A DNA stretch of 64,000 nt from DASQZK01 sp963732905 (GTDB lineage Bacteria > Bacteroidota > Bacteroidia > Bacteroidales > GCA-2748055): NCBI GenBank assembly GCA_963732905.1, contig CAVTBM010000006.1, positions 1 to 64,000 on the forward strand, given 5' to 3'. Positions 1-8,735 of the stretch are shown piece by piece. The position numbers and the translations under genes were made by a program. The notes beneath the pieces were generated by a model. It was not told the origin of the DNA, did not search any database, and was given only the letters and a program-made list of their open reading frames with translations. How positions within the stretch are numbered: the stretch's first letter is position 1; each line of letters opens with the position of its first letter.

Positions 1-507
1 GTTGATGCGTTTGGCAGCAGCATTTTTTTCAAGGTCGGGAAGATGCTTAAGGCTTCTTTCAGGAAAAGGAATACTGAAAAATATATTTCTGAAATGGCGG
101 ATCGCACCGGGGATATTTCCGTAGAGGTTAAATCCTTCACTGAACACCTCTTTAAGGCCACCACAGTTTTTATAAATATTTTGGAGTGATCTGAGAAAAA
201 AAACACAATCGGTGCCATTGAAGGTCCGGTGCCGGAATGCCGAAAAATATTCCAGCTCCTGTTCTCCGGCGTGTAAGATAAACTGATAAGGACCGTCGGG
301 CATACTGTCAACCAGCCAGGTTGCATTTTTAATGATCACCGGGCGTTGTCCCCAGGCAATGACAGCAGTGAGAAAAGCGGCAATTTCAATATCTCCGGCT
401 GATTCAAAGGCATGTGGCACCTGGATGGGATCGGTCGGGATGAAGGATTTACGGTCAAAGTAATCGTAGTACTCATCAAGCCATTTCTTCAGTTCCTTCT
501 CTTTCAA
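1..507 (-). CDS. TIGR02757 (DUF2400) family protein, 3' end outside window
   Basis: Translation of the minus strand is open from about 540 to the left edge and gives a protein resembling the TIGR02757/DUF2400 family: an N-terminal LKKWLDEYYDYFDRKSFI, then IPTDPIQVPH, DIEIAAFLTAVIAWGQR, and HLPDLEKNAAAKRIN at the window edge. The biochemical function of this family is not established. The reading frame has no ATG: an in-frame TAA lies just upstream (about 541-543) and the first usable start is TTG at 507, which places the family's usual N-terminus correctly. About 169 residues are visible; the C-terminal part is cut off. Lies 195 bases downstream of lolD on the same strand. Family assignment is from recognised motifs; the start is an inference. 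Confidence 0.8.
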   Translation of the reverse strand, partial: MKEKELKKWLDEYYDYFDRKSFIPTDPIQVPHAFESAGDIEIAAFLTAVIAWGQRPVIIKNATWLVDSMPDGPYQFILHAGEQELEYFSAFRHRTFNGTDCVFFLRSLQNIYKNCGGLKEVFSEGFNLYGNIPGAIRHFRNIFFSIPFPERSLKHLPDLEKNAAAKRIN

Positions 508-580
508 ATCGATATCATTAAGGTTATCAACAGGAGACCTTTATTTTAACGGCTCCACCAACCGGGAAAAGCTCTGTGGA

Positions 581-597
581 CTGTATTTTCAATACAG
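581..597. promoter_or_regulatory. Perfect 7-bp inverted repeat (CTGTATT-TTC-AATACAG)
   Basis: Two 7-base arms separated by 3 bases lie in the 195-base gap between lolD and the TIGR02757 gene, about 75 bases upstream of that gene's proposed start. It could be a dimeric regulator site or a small RNA hairpin in the leader. A 16-codon open frame starting MKGLVPGDM ends inside the left part of this repeat on the minus strand. Only the symmetry is seen; the function is a guess. Confidence 0.3.
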
Positions 598-702
598 GAA
601 TAATAAATTATCCATGTCGCCGGGTACAAGTCCTTTCATGATCAGCGTACAAAGATCATACTCTGCTTCTGCTGGCTTTCAGGTTTCTTCCTTTGCTCTG
701 CT

Positions 703-1356
703 TCAGCCGGCAATCACCCCGTCACGGATGATCAGTTTCCGGTCTGCCATCTCTGCCAGTTCAGGGTCATGGGTAACGATGACAATGGTCTGACCCAGTT
801 TTTCCCTCAAGCTGAAAAACATGGAATGCAACTCCTTTTTGTTTTGGCTGTCAAGGTTGCCGGAGGGTTCATCTGCAAGAATCACGGCCGGACTGTTGAT
901 CAGCGCCCTGGCAACAGCAACCCGCTGCTGTTCACCACCCGACAGTTCAGACGGTTTATGATCAAGCCGGTCGTCCAGGTTGAGCAGCCCCAGTAATTCC
1001 CTGGCTCTTGACTCGACTTTTGACCGTGGTGAACCGGAGATATAGCCGGGAATACATACGTTTTCGAAAGCGTTAAATTCCGGTAACAGATGGTGAAACT
1101 GGAAAACGAAACCAATATTCTGATTTCTGAACCTGGCCAGTTGCTTTTCATTTAAACTTTTGATATCAGCTCCATTAATGATCACTTTACCTTTGTCAAA
1201 CGGAAGCAATGTACCGATAATCTGAAGCAGGGTGGTTTTCCCGGCGCCACTTGCGCCGACAATGGAGACGATCTCCCGTTTCTTTATTCTCAGATGGATG
1301 CCTTTCAGAACCTTAAGGTCCCCAAAATTTTTTTCTATGTTATCAATAATGATCAT
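703..1356 (-). CDS. lolD: Lipoprotein-releasing ABC transporter ATPase LolD-like
   Basis: 217-residue ABC ATPase. Walker A GASGAGKT at residues 34-41, Q-loop in GFVFQFHHLLPEF, signature LSGGEQQR around 137-144, Walker B VILADEPSGNLD and the H-loop IVTHD are all present. The 'FQFHHLLPEF' segment and short length match the MacB/LolD subfamily, which powers transfer of outer-membrane lipoproteins from the inner membrane to the carrier LolA. The membrane partner is not adjacent; a LolC/E-type permease lies at 58891-60135, a split common in Bacteroidota. Starts with ATG, 13 bases after the antiporter stop, so it is probably co-transcribed with the genes upstream. It could serve another MacB-type permease, such as the ATPase-less one at 11808-13160. 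Confidence 0.85.
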   Translation of the reverse strand: MIIIDNIEKNFGDLKVLKGIHLRIKKREIVSIVGASGAGKTTLLQIIGTLLPFDKGKVIINGADIKSLNEKQLARFRNQNIGFVFQFHHLLPEFNAFENVCIPGYISGSPRSKVESRARELLGLLNLDDRLDHKPSELSGGEQQRVAVARALINSPAVILADEPSGNLDSQNKKELHSMFFSLREKLGQTIVIVTHDPELAEMADRKLIIRDGVIAG

Positions 1357-1369
1357 AATCTGTTACATT

Positions 1370-2308
1370 TCAGCCTTTGTGGATTACAAGGTAAATATAT
1401 ACCACATAGACGAATAATAAAATAAAACCGTCGACCCTGCTTAACCTTGGCTTTCTGAAAGGGATAAGCAATACGGCGAAAAGCACTGTGATAGCCATCA
1501 TCCACAGTATATCGACATTTACCATGACCGTCGACAACCGTATTGGTTTAATTATAGCCGTTATACCAAGGACACTCAGAATATTAAATATATTCGAGCC
1601 AATGATATTCCCCACAGAAATATCAGGTTCCTTTTGAACCGCGGCCATAACCGATGTTACAAGTTCAGGAGTGCTGGTACCTATTGCCAGCATGGTTATG
1701 GAAATAACCCGTTCACTTACACCAAAATCACGGGCCAGGATCACGGCATTGTTCACCAGCAGACTTGAACCGGCAACCAGTCCGGCACAGGAAGCGATGA
1801 CGAGAAACAGTGAAAACGGAATGCCCAGATCCGGTTTTGGCTGGATTTTACCGTTTGTTCTCATTTGTATTCGGGACATTCTCAGAGAAAATACTACGTA
1901 TACAACGAGCAGGAGAAAGAGCACCAGACCTTCAGGCCGGCTTAATGTTTGATTGCGTACAATGAGATAAAACAGGATACTAACAGCCATCATGACGGGC
2001 CAGTCGACAAGTATCGAATTCCTGTTTACCTTAAGAGGCAGGATGATGGCGGTAATCGCCAGAACGAGTCCGATATTGGAAATATTTGAGCCCACAACAT
2101 TCCCGACTGACATTTCGGGATAACCTTTCAGTGCCGCCTGAATACTGACCAGAAGTTCTGGTGCCGAGGTTCCGAAAGCTACCACGGTGACCCCTATGAC
2201 CAGAGTGGAAATTTTGAATTGCTGTGCCAGTGATACGCTGCCCCTGACCAGGTACTTTCCGCTACCGATTAGTAAAGCAAAACCCAGTAAGGCATACAGG
2301 TATTCCAT
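1370..2308 (-). CDS. Calcium/sodium antiporter (CaCA family, YrbG-like)
   Basis: 312-residue integral membrane exchanger of the inner membrane. The two inverted alpha repeats are clear: GTSAPE at 46-51 with GNVVGSNISN at 69-78, and GTSTPE at 210-215 with GNIIGSNIFN at 233-242. The acidic residues in the two GTSxPE motifs are the family's cation-binding residues. About ten hydrophobic segments are visible with a short charged loop near 145-162 between the halves. Expected to exchange Na+ for Ca2+; the ion cannot be confirmed from sequence. Located between tatA (39 bases upstream) and lolD (13 bases downstream). Confidence 0.9.
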   Translation of the reverse strand: MEYLYALLGFALLIGSGKYLVRGSVSLAQQFKISTLVIGVTVVAFGTSAPELLVSIQAALKGYPEMSVGNVVGSNISNIGLVLAITAIILPLKVNRNSILVDWPVMMAVSILFYLIVRNQTLSRPEGLVLFLLLVVYVVFSLRMSRIQMRTNGKIQPKPDLGIPFSLFLVIASCAGLVAGSSLLVNNAVILARDFGVSERVISITMLAIGTSTPELVTSVMAAVQKEPDISVGNIIGSNIFNILSVLGITAIIKPIRLSTVMVNVDILWMMAITVLFAVLLIPFRKPRLSRVDGFILLFVYVVYIYLVIHKG

Positions 2309-2347
2309 ATATTATCTGGAGGATTTCCAGGAAAGAGAAGAGAAAAA

Positions 2348-2620
2348 TCAATCGTTCTCGATATTTTTCTTCACATTTTTTACAATTTCCCTGGTGTCGC
2401 TTTCGATATCGCGTCTGATATCTTTAAAATCTTCCATCACATCAGCAGAACTATCCCTGATTTCACGCTTTATATCGTCAGTGGCCTTTTTAAATTCCTT
2501 CATGCCTTTGCCCAGACCCTTAGCAACTTCGGGGATTCGTTTTGAACCGAATAGTAACAGTACGATGATGAATACTATTACCATCTCCTGCCCGCTAATA
2601 AACAACAGACTTCCTGACAT
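2348..2620 (-). CDS. tatA: Sec-independent translocase subunit TatA/E
   Basis: 90-residue single-span protein: a short periplasmic N-terminus, a hydrophobic helix at about 12-24, the conserved FG hinge (F24 G25), then an amphipathic helix (IPEVAKGLGKGMKEFKKA) and a charged tail. This is the TatA architecture, forming the pore for folded proteins with twin-arginine signals. The usual partner TatC is not in the window. The tail is richer in acidic and basic residues than typical short TatA, so a TatB-like role cannot be excluded. Sits downstream of the secDF terminator, 39 bases ahead of the antiporter gene. Confidence 0.9.
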   Translation of the reverse strand: MSGSLLFISGQEMVIVFIIVLLLFGSKRIPEVAKGLGKGMKEFKKATDDIKREIRDSSADVMEDFKDIRRDIESDTREIVKNVKKNIEND

Positions 2621-2740
2621 CTTGCAATAATTTTCAACAAAGATATACAGACTTTTTCAAAGTTGTCTCCCAACGTTTAAAAATTATCAGGATACCTTCC
2701 GTGGATTAACTTTATTTAAGCTTATAACTGAGCCTGAAAG

Positions 2741-2782
2741 AAAAAAAACCGCAGGATTTCAACATTGTGAAACCCTGCGGTT
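2741..2782 (-). terminator. Rho-independent terminator of secDF
   Basis: Nine-base perfect stem (AACCGCAGG at 2747-2755 with CCTGCGGTT at 2774-2782). On the minus strand the stem is followed by a run of eight T (plus-strand A tract at 2741-2748). Lies 34 bases past the secDF stop. Confidence 0.85.
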
Positions 2783-2815
2783 AAAAATCAGTTCATCATA
2801 CTATTCAATGAAAAT

Positions 2816-5800
2816 TCATTTTTTCTCTTTTTCTGCTTCGAGGTTCTTACCAAAGGTATCGTAAGCGATCGGCGTTGCAATGAACAATGAGGAATACGTA
2901 CCGACAAATACGCCTATAAGAAGGGCGAAGGTAAAACCTCTGATCACCTCACCACCGAAAATAAAGATCGCCAGGATAACGACAAAAGTACTTAATGATG
3001 TACTGAAGGTACGACCCAGGGTACTGTTCAGTGCCAGGTTCATCGTCTCCGCATTGCCCTTTCGCCGGAATACCTTCCGGTATTCCCTGATACGGTCGAA
3101 GATTACCACCGTATCGTTTATGGAATACCCCACCACAGTAAGTATGGCCGCAATGAAGGCCTGATCTACCTCCATGGAGAACGGCAATATATCATGGAAA
3201 AGGGCAAAGGCTCCAAGTGTAATGGTCACGTCATGAACCAGGGCGAGGACAGCACCAAGACCATACTGCCAGTTCCGGAACCGAACGATGATATAGATGA
3301 ACATCATAATCAGGGCGAAGAAGATCGCCTCGACTGCCTGGACCTTGATATCATCGGCAATGGTTGGACCTACCTTCTGGACTGACTTGATATAATCATC
3401 GGTAGTCATGAACTTAGTATAGGGTACCTCCTCCTTAAAGAATGGCTGAAGCCCGGCATAGAGCATTGACCTGATGGTGGAATCCGCCTCAGGACTGTCG
3501 CTCTGAATCATATATTTCGTAGTAATCCGGATGGTAGTCTTCTCTCCAAATGTGATCACACCCGGCATTTCTCCGAACTCCTTGCTGAGAGCTGACCGTA
3601 CTTCAACGGGATTCACATCATGAGAGAACTGAATCACATAGTTACGTCCCCCCGTGAAGTCGACACCTGTATTCAATCCGCGGAAGATGAGACCCAATGC
3701 TCCGCTAAGGACTATTATACCGGAAATGACATAGAAAATTTTCCTCAGACCGATGAAATTGATATGGGCTTTTTTGAAGGCATTCTCCGTCAGTTTGGTT
3801 GAGAATCTCAGTGATGTTTTATCCTTAGACAGTTTTCTTTCGTAAATGAGCCTGGTGATAAAGATCGCGGAGAATAGTGATGTCAGGATACCGATGACCA
3901 GTGTGGTGGCAAAACCCTTGATGGGTCCGGTACCAAAAAGGTAAAGGATGATCCCGGTGAGGAGGGTCGTGACGTTGGCATCGATGATGGCGCTGTAGGC
4001 ATGCTTATACCCATCGGAAATGGCCAGCTTGATGCCTTTCCCCGCCGATATTTCTTCACGTATTCGTTCATATATCAGCACGTTGGCATCAACAGACATA
4101 CCAATGGTAAGCACAATACCTGCAATACCGGGGAGGGTAAGAACGGCCTGCAGTGAGGCAAGCACCCCGATAAGAAAGAACATATTGGCCACCAGGGCAA
4201 TATCTGCGATTAAACCGGCACTGCGGCTATAATAGAAAAGCATATAAAGGAGGACGATAACGAAAGCAATCAGGAATGAGTTCAGACCTGCATTGATTGA
4301 AGCCTGTCCAAGAGACGGTCCAACGACTTCTTCTGATTCGATCCTGGCCCGTGCCGGCATTTTACCAGAGTTAAGAATGTTGGCAAGGTCGGTAGCTTCT
4401 GCCTGGGTAAAATTACCGCTGATGCTGGACGAACCTCCTTTGATTTCCGTTTTTACAACCGGTGCAGAGACAACGTAACCGTCGAGCACAATGGCAATAC
4501 ATTTTCCGACATTCTCCCTGGTAAGATTAGCCCATTTCTTGGCACCTTCAGAGTTCATCGACATGCTTACCTCAGCTTCACTTTTAAACTGCCCATAAGC
4601 CATATTTGCATTCGTGACATACTTACCACTGAGAGAAGGACGCCCGTCACGGGTGGTTTTGATGGCATAGAGTCTGATGAACGATTCATTTCCTTTCATC
4701 GGCTTATGATCCCAGTAAAATTTCAGATCGTTAGGGAATAAAGCTTTAATCTGGGGCCGGCTGAGGTATGAATCAACCATTGCCGTATCAGTGACATTGG
4801 AGACACCTACAACTGCACCCGCCACCGGTTGCATATTATTATCAACATAAGGCGTAAGAATAGAAAACAGAGGATTTTCCTTCTCGGCTTCCTGCTGTTC
4901 AAGACCGGTTTGCGTAGTATCGGTTCCCTGAAGCAGGCCAACCTGGCCGGTAGTGTCCTGATTCCCTAATATGGAAATTTCGGATGTGTCGGTTTTAGCC
5001 GGTGATGAACCCTGACTCTTGCCTTGAACAGAACTGTCTGTGGGCAGGATCTCTGTGCCGGTACTCATAATATCTTTCAGGAGACTGTTTGCCTGCTGGA
5101 GGTAAGGAAGGATCTCGGAGTTCTCATAAGTGGTCCAGAATTCAAGGTTTGCCGTTCCGGTCAGGAGCCGGGCAACCCTGTCGGGATCATCGACACCGGG
5201 AAGCTCAACCAGTATCCTGCCCTGATTTTCAAGACGCTGGATATTGGGCTGTACGACCCCAAAGCGGTCAATCCTGTTTCTGAGTACGTTAAAAGAATTG
5301 GCCACTGCCGATTCAGCCTGTTTCTTTAAAAATGCAATGACCTGCTCGTTGGTTGTATTCAGATCAATTTCTCCCCTTGTTTCGGGTGTCATGAAAAATT
5401 GTGCCAGCTTTCCACCGGGATTGACTTCCTGATAGGATTCAGCAAACATATCCACAAAATCTTCCTGACTGTTCAGCCTCTTCTTTTCAGCACGCTCCAG
5501 GGTCTGAATGAACATTGGATCGGTAAGGTAATGTGGTGCTGCAACCGATTTTATAACATCTTCGACTGAAATCTCGAGAACAACGTCCATTCCACCTTTG
5601 AGGTCAAGACCAAGGTTAATTTCCTTTTCTTTACATTCTTCATAGGTATACTTACGTAAACCGAGGAAATTATAAACAGTCTCATTGGATATGGAATCCA
5701 GGTAATGACGTTCCAAAGTTCTGTTACCCGCTGCGTATTCCTTAGCCTTATTCTCCGTTCTTACGGCAAAAAAAGTGAATAATAACTGGTAAACACAGAC

Positions 5801-5848
5801 CAGGGCCAAAATGATAGCGAATAATCGGATGGCTCCTTTATTTTGCAT
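2816..5848 (-). CDS. secDF: Fused protein translocase SecDF
   Basis: 1010-residue fusion of SecD and SecF, the proton-driven accessory of the SecYEG channel that pulls exported proteins through on the periplasmic side. SecD half: N-terminal span, GLDLKGGMDVVLEI motif, P1 periplasmic domain with NRIDRFGVVQPNIQ, then a six-span block with GMSVDANVLIYERIREE. SecF half: LNTGVDFTGGRNYVIQF, then the second six-span block with SINDTVVIFDRIRE. A low-complexity Ser/Thr/Gln/Asp-rich insertion at about residues 255-335 lies within the SecD periplasmic part, as is often seen in Bacteroidota. The fused form is the norm in this phylum. Monocistronic by layout: 250 bases upstream to the next gene and a strong terminator downstream. 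Confidence 0.97.
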   Translation of the reverse strand: MQNKGAIRLFAIILALVCVYQLLFTFFAVRTENKAKEYAAGNRTLERHYLDSISNETVYNFLGLRKYTYEECKEKEINLGLDLKGGMDVVLEISVEDVIKSVAAPHYLTDPMFIQTLERAEKKRLNSQEDFVDMFAESYQEVNPGGKLAQFFMTPETRGEIDLNTTNEQVIAFLKKQAESAVANSFNVLRNRIDRFGVVQPNIQRLENQGRILVELPGVDDPDRVARLLTGTANLEFWTTYENSEILPYLQQANSLLKDIMSTGTEILPTDSSVQGKSQGSSPAKTDTSEISILGNQDTTGQVGLLQGTDTTQTGLEQQEAEKENPLFSILTPYVDNNMQPVAGAVVGVSNVTDTAMVDSYLSRPQIKALFPNDLKFYWDHKPMKGNESFIRLYAIKTTRDGRPSLSGKYVTNANMAYGQFKSEAEVSMSMNSEGAKKWANLTRENVGKCIAIVLDGYVVSAPVVKTEIKGGSSSISGNFTQAEATDLANILNSGKMPARARIESEEVVGPSLGQASINAGLNSFLIAFVIVLLYMLFYYSRSAGLIADIALVANMFFLIGVLASLQAVLTLPGIAGIVLTIGMSVDANVLIYERIREEISAGKGIKLAISDGYKHAYSAIIDANVTTLLTGIILYLFGTGPIKGFATTLVIGILTSLFSAIFITRLIYERKLSKDKTSLRFSTKLTENAFKKAHINFIGLRKIFYVISGIIVLSGALGLIFRGLNTGVDFTGGRNYVIQFSHDVNPVEVRSALSKEFGEMPGVITFGEKTTIRITTKYMIQSDSPEADSTIRSMLYAGLQPFFKEEVPYTKFMTTDDYIKSVQKVGPTIADDIKVQAVEAIFFALIMMFIYIIVRFRNWQYGLGAVLALVHDVTITLGAFALFHDILPFSMEVDQAFIAAILTVVGYSINDTVVIFDRIREYRKVFRRKGNAETMNLALNSTLGRTFSTSLSTFVVILAIFIFGGEVIRGFTFALLIGVFVGTYSSLFIATPIAYDTFGKNLEAEKEKK

Positions 5849-5902
5849 GTCTATTAATTTAAATATTTGATTTGTTCCCTATTAACGTCCGAAATTGACG
5901 GG

Positions 5903-5910
5903 CAAATATA
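5903..5910 (-). promoter_or_regulatory. Putative -7 element (TATATTTG) for secDF
   Basis: Minus-strand TATATTTG matches the Bacteroidota TAnnTTTG -7 consensus, about 55 bases upstream of the secDF ATG. No clear TTTG -33 element is seen at the expected spacing. Confidence 0.45.
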
Positions 5911-6059
5911 AAACATTTTTTTTATAATTCATACCTGCCGGGAATGTTCTAAGACGCAATATCGTGAACCTGATTTTATTCTTGAAAAGGTATGCTCTGA
6001 CTTTGGTATAAATATATTGGTATTCAATCAAACGACTGATAAAATAAAAGGAAAATAAT

Positions 6060-6080
6060 TCCGGTATATTCCGTACCGGA
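6060..6080 (-). terminator. Putative terminator after the aspartic protease gene
   Basis: Perfect 7-bp inverted repeat (TCCGGTA, 7-base loop, TACCGGA) followed on the minus strand by a T-rich stretch (AATTATTTTCCTTTTATTTT). Located 18 bases past the protease stop. Confidence 0.6.
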
Positions 6081-6097
6081 GTATTCTGATCCGATCT

Positions 6098-6550
6098 TCA
6101 CCCTATCGGAATACGCTTAGTATGCAGCGCCAGAGATCTGTTTTCAAAATCGATCACAGCACCATGGTTTAACAAAAAGTCACTTCCCAGGAGGCCGTGA
6201 ATGTTTTTCCCGGTTACCGGTTTATAAATGCCGTTGATACTCGTAAGGTCTATGAGGATGATCCTGAGGTTCTTAAGGGTGAACCCTGCCATGCTGAATG
6301 TTGCGGCGTTCGCAATTACCGATTCGATGTTGCTGGCAAGAAGGCCGGCTGTAAGGAGATCATCGGTTCTGTCTTCCAGAATTTCAACATCATTTTCGAA
6401 ATAATTACGGTCGAAAACGGTACGACTGGCGCCTGTATCAATGATAAGGTGACAGGGTATGCCATTGATCTGCCCTTCAACCATAATATGATAGCTCAGA
6501 GTGTCGAGTTCAATGATCTCCAACGGCAAACGGCATATTTTATCCCGCAT
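6098..6550 (-). CDS. Retropepsin-like aspartic protease
   Basis: About 150 residues from the chosen ATG at 6550. One copy of the aspartyl protease signature LIIDTGASRTVFD (catalytic DTG) lies near residue 38, and the second family motif IHGLLGSDFLLNHGAVIDF lies near 117-135. Single-domain retropepsins act as homodimers, each supplying one DTG. No signal peptide or membrane span is seen, so a cytoplasmic location is likely. The frame extends five codons upstream to a GTG at 6565; the ATG is preferred because it gives the compact start before LPLEIIEL. Substrate unknown. Flanked by a terminator on its 3' side. Confidence 0.8.
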   Translation of the reverse strand: MRDKICRLPLEIIELDTLSYHIMVEGQINGIPCHLIIDTGASRTVFDRNYFENDVEILEDRTDDLLTAGLLASNIESVIANAATFSMAGFTLKNLRIILIDLTSINGIYKPVTGKNIHGLLGSDFLLNHGAVIDFENRSLALHTKRIPIG

Positions 6551-6766
6551 CAGTAAAATTTTCACAAGTTTAATAAAAAACAGTGAATATCAAATCAGCA
6601 TAGCATACCAGTGTCTCTTTTTTGGCGAAGTGTCACATGGTCATTTTCAGTCCGCCTGTATGAATAATCCTGCACCGAACTTCATTTCCCGAAGCTTGTT
6701 ATTGCTATTGTACCAAGGTCATTCCTCCCCTTAAAGGAATAGATATACATAATTAAATAATTTAAT

Positions 6767-6774
6767 TATATTTG
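6767..6774 (+). promoter_or_regulatory. Putative -7 element (TATATTTG) for mdh
   Basis: Exact TAnnTTTG match 36 bases before the mdh ATG, immediately overlapping an AT-only inverted repeat (AATTAAA-TAA-TTTAATT at 6751-6767). No convincing -33 box. Confidence 0.5.
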
Positions 6775-6810
6775 TTTCACGTGTTCAGGAAAACCTTAAA
6801 CCTTTAAAAC

Positions 6811-7752
6811 ATGGAGAAAATAACAGTTATCGGTGCAGGAAATGTCGGTGCTACCTGCGCAAATGTCATTGCACATAAAGACCTGGCAAAGGAAGTTGTA
6901 CTTGTCGATATCAAGGAGGGTGTTGCCGAGGGGAAGGCTTTGGATATCTGGCAGTCCTCTTCCATCAATAATTTCAACACCAGGGTCATTGGTTCGACGA
7001 ACGATTACCTCAAGACCCGTGGTTCGGGAATCGTGGTAATCACCTCCGGGATTCCCAGGAAGCCTGGAATGTCGCGTGATGACCTGATCAAAACCAATGC
7101 CGGTATTGTAAAAGAGGTAACCGAAAAGGTGGTTAAGTATTCGCCTGAATCCATTATCATCGTTGTTTCCAATCCTTTGGATGTCATGACCTATGCTGCT
7201 TCACTGGCAGCCCACAAGCCATGTAACCGTGTATTTGGCATGGCAGGAACACTCGACACCGGCCGGTACAAAGCTTTTATTGCCGATGCCCTCAATGTTT
7301 CCCCGAAAGATATTCACGCTTTGCTGATGGGCGGTCATGGTGACACCATGGTTCCGCTGCCAAGGTTCACCTCGGTAAACGGCATCCCGGTAACCGACCT
7401 TCTGAGTGAAGATGTCATTGATAAGATTGTTGAACGCACGCGCAAAGGTGGTGGAGAACTGGTTAATCTGATGGGCACCTCTGCCTGGTATGCACCCGGC
7501 GCTGCTGCCGCACAGATGGTTGAAGCTATTGTCGACGACCAGAAACGCATCTTCCCGATTTGCACCTGCCTTCACGGAGAATACGGACTGGATAACATTT
7601 TCCTCGGAGTTCCGGTTAAACTGGGTAGTCAGGGTGTAGAAGAGATCATCGAAATCAAACTCAATGAGGCTGAGAAAAAATTGTTGATGGAATCAGCCAA
7701 ATCGGTGAAGAGTGTGATGAAGATTTTGGATGATATGCATCTTTTCGATTGA
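6811..7752 (+). CDS. mdh: Malate dehydrogenase
   Basis: 313-residue NAD-dependent L-malate dehydrogenase of the LDH-like (MDH type III) group, interconverting malate and oxaloacetate in the cytoplasm. Seen: Rossmann loop GAGNVG at 8-13, acidic residue D33 after the second strand (NAD preference), substrate-binding arginines in IPRKPGMSRDD (R83, R89), NPLDVMTY, and the catalytic GGHGDTMVP with His176. R83, rather than Q, in the mobile loop supports malate over lactate. Length is typical. It stands alone on the plus strand with its own -7 element. Confidence 0.96.
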   Translation: MEKITVIGAGNVGATCANVIAHKDLAKEVVLVDIKEGVAEGKALDIWQSSSINNFNTRVIGSTNDYLKTRGSGIVVITSGIPRKPGMSRDDLIKTNAGIVKEVTEKVVKYSPESIIIVVSNPLDVMTYAASLAAHKPCNRVFGMAGTLDTGRYKAFIADALNVSPKDIHALLMGGHGDTMVPLPRFTSVNGIPVTDLLSEDVIDKIVERTRKGGGELVNLMGTSAWYAPGAAAAQMVEAIVDDQKRIFPICTCLHGEYGLDNIFLGVPVKLGSQGVEEIIEIKLNEAEKKLLMESAKSVKSVMKILDDMHLFD

Positions 7753-7928
7753 AACCAACCGGAATTTTCTTAGAGGAGTATACATTCAATATGATCCGGG
7801 AAGACGGACCGTCAGTTTTCCCTGCCGGAAATTTATCAGATTTCCCGAAAGATATTATCTTTACAGGAATGCTGTTCCTTTACTGCAACTATGGGTACCT
7901 GAAGCCCGTAGACCTAAAACTTCAGTGA

Positions 7929-8735
7929 ATGCAAAAGATTCAAAGATTGTTAATCATCCTGGTTACAACTATTCTTGTCTTTTCAGGTTGTAAACCAAAG
8001 AACAACCGTGTAAAAGATAATGTGGCCTATGAATATTACGATAACGGCAGGATAAAGACTGAGGCCGGCGTAAAAAACGATACCCTTCTGAACGGGATCT
8101 GCAAAAACTATACACCTGACGGTTATCTTGAAAGTGTTTACACCTATGTGGACGGGAAAAAGGAAGGGCCCGGCGTCACCTATTACAATAATGGCAAGCT
8201 CAGGACCAAGGTTAGTTTCAGGAACAATAAACTGAACGGCACGGCCAGAATGTACTACAAAAGCGGTGAATTATACCGGGTTACCAACTATCGGGAAGGT
8301 AAGGCTGAAGGCATGAGGACCAGCTATTACAAAAACGGTAAAGTCATGTCGGAAGTGCCTTATAAAGATGATTATCCCGGTCTGGGCATCCGGGAATTTA
8401 CCCAGGATGGCAAACTGATACCTAATCTGCTTCCGAAGATCCTGATCTCTGCCGATAACAGGCTGGCTCTGGGAAATACCTACATTCTGAAAATTTCTCT
8501 CTCAAAAAATGAACCGTCAACCACTTTTTATATAGGCGATCTGGTAGATGACAAGTATATTCACAGCGGACTCTGGCCAAGAAAAGCGGAAAACGGAACC
8601 CTTGACTACCATCTTGAAGTACATAAAGGCGGCTTTTTAATGGAAACGCTCACCATATCGGCAACATTCCTGACCAGCCATAAAAGCTGGGCGGTAGTAA
8701 GCCGGAAATACAATCTTGCGATTGACAATAAATGA
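7929..8735 (+). CDS. YwqK-family MORN-like repeat lipoprotein
   Basis: 268 residues with a lipoprotein signal: basic start, hydrophobic core and lipobox VFSGC (Cys21). Residues about 35-150 carry four to five MORN-like repeats of the YEYYDNGRIKTE / YYNNGKLRTKVSF / YYKSGELYRVTNY type, as in the YwqK family, which is sometimes annotated as an antitoxin of a deaminase-toxin pair but is widely found as surface or periplasmic lipoproteins in Bacteroidota. The last 100 residues form a separate domain rich in beta-strand-like sequence that I do not recognise. No toxin gene is adjacent, so an antitoxin role is unsupported. It ends directly abutting the convergent gene (stop at 8733-8735). Confidence 0.75.
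   Translation: MQKIQRLLIILVTTILVFSGCKPKNNRVKDNVAYEYYDNGRIKTEAGVKNDTLLNGICKNYTPDGYLESVYTYVDGKKEGPGVTYYNNGKLRTKVSFRNNKLNGTARMYYKSGELYRVTNYREGKAEGMRTSYYKNGKVMSEVPYKDDYPGLGIREFTQDGKLIPNLLPKILISADNRLALGNTYILKISLSKNEPSTTFYIGDLVDDKYIHSGLWPRKAENGTLDYHLEVHKGGFLMETLTISATFLTSHKSWAVVSRKYNLAIDNK

Noticed and set aside
7730..7993. 87-codon plus-strand frame bridging mdh and the YwqK-like lipoprotein
   Set aside because: Overlaps both real genes, no signal peptide or family pattern, and Arg/Tyr-rich composition of a shadow frame.
7929..8735. Antitoxin of a toxin-antitoxin pair
   Set aside because: The family name includes this, but no toxin gene is adjacent and the protein is a lipoprotein.
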